A stretch of 64,000 nt of DNA from Sphingobacteriales bacterium 44-61. GTDB taxonomy: Bacteria > Bacteroidota > Bacteroidia > Chitinophagales > Chitinophagaceae. Below, piece after piece: positions 60,800 to 64,000 of this stretch. The position numbers were made by a program, and so were the translations under genes. The first letter of the stretch is position 1; each line of letters starts with the position of its first letter. Location: NCBI GenBank assembly GCA_001898405.1, contig MKTW01000007.1, positions 1 to 64,000 of the forward strand, written 5' to 3'. The notes beneath the pieces were generated by a model. That model saw nothing but the letters and a program-made list of their open reading frames with translations, ran no database searches and was not told the origin of the DNA.

Positions 60800-60813
60800 C
60801 AAAAAGCAAGAAC

Positions 60814-61452
60814 GTGGACCTCATTAACCCCGATGTACAGGCATATGCAGAAAAATTCTCCTCCCCTGAGGATGAGCTTTTGCATGAGATAGCAGAGTAC
60901 ACCCTTCATCATCATGCAGATCCCCAGATGCTGAGTGGCCACCTACAGGGGAAATTCCTGGAAATGATGAGCTGTATGGTACGTCCGCGCCGCATCCTGG
61001 AGATCGGTACTTTCACCGGTTACAGCGCTTTGTGCCTTGCAAAAGGGCTGGAGCCGGATGGCCAATTACACACCATCGAATTAAGGGAAAACGATGCAGC
61101 CCTTGCTCAGGGATATTTCAACCGCTCTGCACTGCGCCATAAGATCATTCAGCATACCGGCTCTGCCAAAGAAGTGATCCCCACACTAAATGAAACCTGG
61201 GACCTTGTGTTTATTGATGCAGACAAGGTTTCTTATATAGAATATTTTGAATTGGTTTTCCCCAAATTGCGCCAAAACGGGTTTATCTTAGCAGATAATA
61301 TTTTCTTTCATGGTGAAGTGCTGGCCAATCCGGCAAAAGGAAAGAACGCTAAAGCCATCCAGGCTTTTAATGAAATGATCCTGGAAAGAAAAGATATTGA
61401 TAAAATGATGGTCACCCTCCGGGATGGCCTGTACCTGATAAGGAAATTGTGA
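60814..61452 (+). CDS. SAM-dependent O-methyltransferase (COMT/CCoAOMT-like)
   Basis: A 212-residue enzyme. I prefer GTG 60814 (VDLINPDVQAYAEKFSSPEDELL, the family's typical beginning) to the in-frame TTG 60742, which lies inside the symporter gene and ahead of a promoter box. Motifs: RRILEIGTFTGYSALCLAKGL (SAM-binding motif I), LHTIELRENDA, DLVFIDADKVSYIEYFELV (metal/substrate site DADK) and ILADNIFFHGEV. It methylates a small catechol-type or similar hydroxyl substrate; identity unknown. Confidence 0.88.
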   Translation: MDLINPDVQAYAEKFSSPEDELLHEIAEYTLHHHADPQMLSGHLQGKFLEMMSCMVRPRRILEIGTFTGYSALCLAKGLEPDGQLHTIELRENDAALAQGYFNRSALRHKIIQHTGSAKEVIPTLNETWDLVFIDADKVSYIEYFELVFPKLRQNGFILADNIFFHGEVLANPAKGKNAKAIQAFNEMILERKDIDKMMVTLRDGLYLIRKL

Positions 61453-61459
61453 TAAAAAG

Positions 61460-62494
61460 ATGTTCATGAACAAAATGCGCATTGTTTTAATTGCAGTATC
61501 GTTTACGCTCACCTTCGTTGCAAAAGCGCAGGATGCTGCAATTGTCAAACAATACATTGACACCTACAAAGAGCTGGCTATCGAAGAAATGCAGAGGACC
61601 GGTGTTCCGGCTTCCATCAAGCTTGCGCAAGGCATACATGAAACCATGGCCGGGACCAGTGTGCTGGTACAGAAGTCCAATAATCATTTTGGCATTAAGT
61701 GCAAATCCAACTGGGCCGGCGAATCCGTTTCGCACGATGATGATGCGCGTGGTGAATGCTTCCGCAAATACACAAAGGCAGAAGATTCTTACCGCGATCA
61801 TTCCAATTTTCTAAAGAACAGCCCACGCTATGCTTCTTTGTTCAACCTCGATCCATTGGATTATTCAGCCTGGGCTTATGGGCTTAAGAAAGCCGGCTAT
61901 GCCACCAATCCCAAATACCCGGTGATCATTATCCGGCTTATCGAAAATTATCACCTGCAGGATTACAGCCTGATCGCGATGGGGAAAATGCAAAGGGAAG
62001 ATATAGCTACTGTAGCCAGGCAACCCGGTGATCAAACAGCAGATACAGTTGCTGAAGGCGATACAGATACAGGGATCGCTGCTGAAGAGGCTCCCGCTAT
62101 TGTTTATCCTTCCGGCGAATTCAAGATAAATGAGACCCGCGTGATATTTGGAAGCAAAGGCACTCCGGTATTGGTGATTGCGCAACAATATAATGTACCG
62201 CTTAACCGTTTGTTTGAATTCAATGAAATGAAGCAGGTAGAAGCTTTGCCAGACGATCAGTTGATATACCTGCAACGGAAAAGAAGAACAGGCAATAATG
62301 AATTCCATATTGTGCGTGCAGGAGAAACGCTGCGGGATATTGCCCAATTGGAAGCGATACGACTGGAATCTTTACTGGAATACAACCAGCTCAAGGAATA
62401 TATGAAGCCGGCGATCGGGGAAAAACTGTATCTCCGTGGTGCTGCTCCTTCTGTGCCCAGGCTGGCAAAAAGGGATAACCAGGGAACTAATTAA
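61460..62494 (+). CDS. Secreted glucosaminidase with LysM repeats (peptidoglycan hydrolase)
   Basis: A 344-residue exported protein (signal ending AKAQD). Residues ~25-170 are a mannosyl-glycoprotein endo-beta-N-acetylglucosaminidase (FlgJ/GH73-like) domain: GVPASIKLAQGIHETMAGTS with catalytic Glu, NHFGIKCKSNWAGESV, YRDHSNFLKNSPRYA, GLKKAGYATNPKYP. Two LysM modules follow (~235-280 and ~285-330; FHIVRAGETLRDIAQLEAI...LLEYNQL). It cleaves cell-wall glycan. Starts 8 nt after the methyltransferase; ATG 61466 or 61475 are alternatives. Confidence 0.92.
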   Translation: MFMNKMRIVLIAVSFTLTFVAKAQDAAIVKQYIDTYKELAIEEMQRTGVPASIKLAQGIHETMAGTSVLVQKSNNHFGIKCKSNWAGESVSHDDDARGECFRKYTKAEDSYRDHSNFLKNSPRYASLFNLDPLDYSAWAYGLKKAGYATNPKYPVIIIRLIENYHLQDYSLIAMGKMQREDIATVARQPGDQTADTVAEGDTDTGIAAEEAPAIVYPSGEFKINETRVIFGSKGTPVLVIAQQYNVPLNRLFEFNEMKQVEALPDDQLIYLQRKRRTGNNEFHIVRAGETLRDIAQLEAIRLESLLEYNQLKEYMKPAIGEKLYLRGAAPSVPRLAKRDNQGTN

Positions 62495-62511
62495 AACGAA
62501 ACTGCATCCTG

Positions 62512-63045
62512 ATGGCTTTGATCAAAGTACATGATAAGACTTTTGAAACCTATCTTCCGGAAGAACTTATCCAGCAGCGTGTAAAGGAACTGGCGGAGAA
62601 GATCAATGCTGATTACAAAGGAAGACGGCCCTATTTCGTAGCTATCCTCAATGGCTCGTTCATGTTTGCTTCCGATCTTTTTAAACATCTTACCGTGGAT
62701 GCTGATATCTGTTTTATCAAGCTGGCCTCCTACAAAGGCACACAGTCAACGGGAAATGTGCTCACCACGATCGGGCTTGATGAAGACCTCTTCGGCAAGG
62801 ACGTGATCATTGTAGAAGACATCGTGGACACAGGAAAGACCCTGCATCATTTTTTGCCCCGGCTCATGCACCAGCAACCTAAATCGCTTCAGATCGCCAC
62901 CCTGCTCCATAAACCCGAAGCCACCGAATACCCGCTGACCCTTGGATACACCGGATTTGAAATACCCAACAAGTTTGTAGTCGGCTATGGGCTCGACTAT
63001 GACGGGCTGGGCCGTAACCTGAAGGAAATCTATCAATTGGTATAG
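62512..63045 (+). CDS. hpt: Hypoxanthine phosphoribosyltransferase
   Basis: A 177-residue cytoplasmic purine-salvage enzyme. Motifs: FVAILNGSFMFASDL, the flexible-loop region SYKGTQSTGNV, the PRPP-binding VIIVEDIVDTGKTL (residues ~98-111), and KFVVGYGLDYDGLGRNL near the end. It joins PRPP to hypoxanthine or guanine. Follows the glucosaminidase by 17 nt. Confidence 0.95.
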   Translation: MALIKVHDKTFETYLPEELIQQRVKELAEKINADYKGRRPYFVAILNGSFMFASDLFKHLTVDADICFIKLASYKGTQSTGNVLTTIGLDEDLFGKDVIIVEDIVDTGKTLHHFLPRLMHQQPKSLQIATLLHKPEATEYPLTLGYTGFEIPNKFVVGYGLDYDGLGRNLKEIYQLV

Positions 63046-63122
63046 CCGACGTGAATATTTGAGGAAGGATATAATTTGCGTCATTCGTTTGAATTTGTAT
63101 TTTTAAAGGTTAATATATCCGA

Positions 63123-64000
63123 TTGAAAGCCACAACTTCCATATTATTCTACCTGATCTGGAGTGTTGGTTCATCTGTTTCCGGCCAGCAATACTATCTC
63201 CGTGGCGAAGTAAAAGATGAATCAGGCAATGCTTTGCAAAATGTGGTGATCCTGCAACCCCGCACCGGTTATATTTATAAAAGCGGCACTACCGGCACTT
63301 TCGGTATCACTACCAATGCACTTATAGATACTTTCCAGTTTTCATTCACCGGCTATAAGCCCGAAAGGGTAGTAGCCAATGCAGGAGATTTTCTTTCAGT
63401 GCGGCTAAAATTAATGCCGGCAGCAGCCAATTCTGCCCGGCCCTACAAATTGCTTTCGCTTACCAAAGGGATGTTTAAAGAAGATCACCGTAAATGGTTT
63501 GCGGGTGATGAAACCTATGTAAGCATTGTAGAGAATCATTTTGTAAATGCACAAAAGTATCCTGCCACCGGTGTGTCACTGAATGTGGACCGGGCTTCTT
63601 ACAGCAATATCCGCCGCTTCATCACCCAAAGCTCTATTGTGCCGCCGGATGCAGTGAGGGTAGAAGAGATGCTGAATTATTTTAACCTTAATTACACCCA
63701 GCCGAGGGAGAAAGATCTGTTTGCTATTCAAACCAAACTAACCAATTGCCCCTGGAACCCCGATAATCAATTATTCTATATCAATCTTTCTGCCCGCAAG
63801 CTCAACCTTGATACACTGCCACCCAGCAACCTGGTGTTCCTGATCGATGTGTCAGGCTCGATGGATATGACCAACCGGCTGCCATTGCTTAAATCAGCTT
63901 TCCGTATGCTGGTCAATAACCTGCGGGAAAAAGATTCAGTAGCTATTGTGGTATATGGAGGTGTAACAGGCATTATGCTCAACAGTACCAGCGGAGCAGA
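63123..64000 (+). CDS. VWA-domain protein with carboxypeptidase-regulatory-like N-terminus (3' truncated by window edge)
   Basis: The frame is open from a stop at 63111 to the window end with TTG 63123 as the first plausible start, giving a signal peptide (SVGSSVSGQQ). A regulatory-like beta domain follows (YYLRGEVKDESGNALQNVVILQPRTG). Then a YfbK-like region (NHFVNAQKYPATGVSLNVDRASYSNIRRFI, VRVEEMLNYF), and a von Willebrand A domain with the MIDAS motif VFLIDVSGSMD. About 292 residues visible. Likely envelope protein; role unknown. Confidence 0.85.
   Translation, partial: MKATTSILFYLIWSVGSSVSGQQYYLRGEVKDESGNALQNVVILQPRTGYIYKSGTTGTFGITTNALIDTFQFSFTGYKPERVVANAGDFLSVRLKLMPAAANSARPYKLLSLTKGMFKEDHRKWFAGDETYVSIVENHFVNAQKYPATGVSLNVDRASYSNIRRFITQSSIVPPDAVRVEEMLNYFNLNYTQPREKDLFAIQTKLTNCPWNPDNQLFYINLSARKLNLDTLPPSNLVFLIDVSGSMDMTNRLPLLKSAFRMLVNNLREKDSVAIVVYGGVTGIMLNSTSGA

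Noticed and set aside
60742-60813. TTG start of the O-methyltransferase inside the symporter gene
   Set aside because: The first 24 residues are not family-like and a TAnnTTTG box lies downstream of it; GTG 60814 is better.
1-64000. CRISPR array
   Set aside because: No regularly spaced identical repeats of 24-40 nt were seen anywhere, and no cas genes.

Overview
The window looks like a chromosomal stretch from a Bacteroidota bacterium, most likely of the Chitinophagaceae. The evidence is a type IX secretion (T9SS) type B cargo protein beside a PorP/SprF-like partner, a DUF6443 RHS protein, a clade II (Sec-type) nitrous-oxide reductase, DUF6934, LytTR and Y_Y_Y two-component systems, an almost complete absence of Shine-Dalgarno sequences, and several TAnnTTTG (-7) promoter boxes. 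No taxonomic search was possible, so the family assignment is inference.

Layout. 1-7.6 kb: tail of an unknown gene, an LTxxQ-like periplasmic protein, a 1509-residue RHS protein whose variable tip carries a possible JAMM/JAB protease signature, an adjacent lipoprotein (candidate immunity gene), then a graveyard of AT-rich lipoprotein genes, broken frames and a displaced RHS-core scrap. 7.9-10.1 kb: polysaccharide deacetylase and formyltransferase, then a decayed LUD-domain gene. 10.3-12.5 kb: DUF4382 lipoprotein and a DUF1624-type membrane acyltransferase. 12.6-19.1 kb (minus strand): a compact signalling operon of Y_Y_Y sensor kinase, single-domain response regulator, response regulator with class III nucleotidyl cyclase, and an HD-phosphohydrolase/YitT fusion, which could be a complete make-and-break cyclic-nucleotide circuit. 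19.4-20.4 kb: TlpA-like lipoprotein.

20.6-28.3 kb is a nitrous-oxide respiration locus: ferredoxin/flavin reductase, cytochrome c lipoprotein, nosZ, a membrane-protein/NosL fusion, nosD, nosF and nosY. A 14-bp perfect palindrome lies over the predicted promoter of the cytochrome-nosZ unit. A hemerythrin gene follows on the other strand. 29.2-39.7 kb is a copper/heavy-metal handling operon (HYC_CC_PP protein, DUF3347 protein, haem-binding protein, a CusA pump split into two frames, TolC, two CusB-type adaptors, CopB ATPase). Copper supply to NosZ and copper removal are thus encoded side by side. 39.7-44.1 kb: LytTR/LytS pair and a divergent TonB-dependent-like barrel.

44.1-50.3 kb is an accessory patch: a DUF6934 gene with a 51-aa partner, AraC regulator, methyltransferase, MraY/WecA-type transferase, an IS1-like element placed against the 3' end of an odd tRNA-like gene, a 140-nt rod-like RNA candidate resembling 6S RNA, a small lipoprotein and a 42-aa basic protein. 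50.4-64 kb is mostly housekeeping and envelope: recG, the T9SS cargo and PorP/SprF, membrane proteins, LOG-family phosphoribohydrolase, sodium:solute symporter, O-methyltransferase, glucosaminidase/LysM protein, hypoxanthine phosphoribosyltransferase, and the start of a VWA-domain protein that runs off the window.
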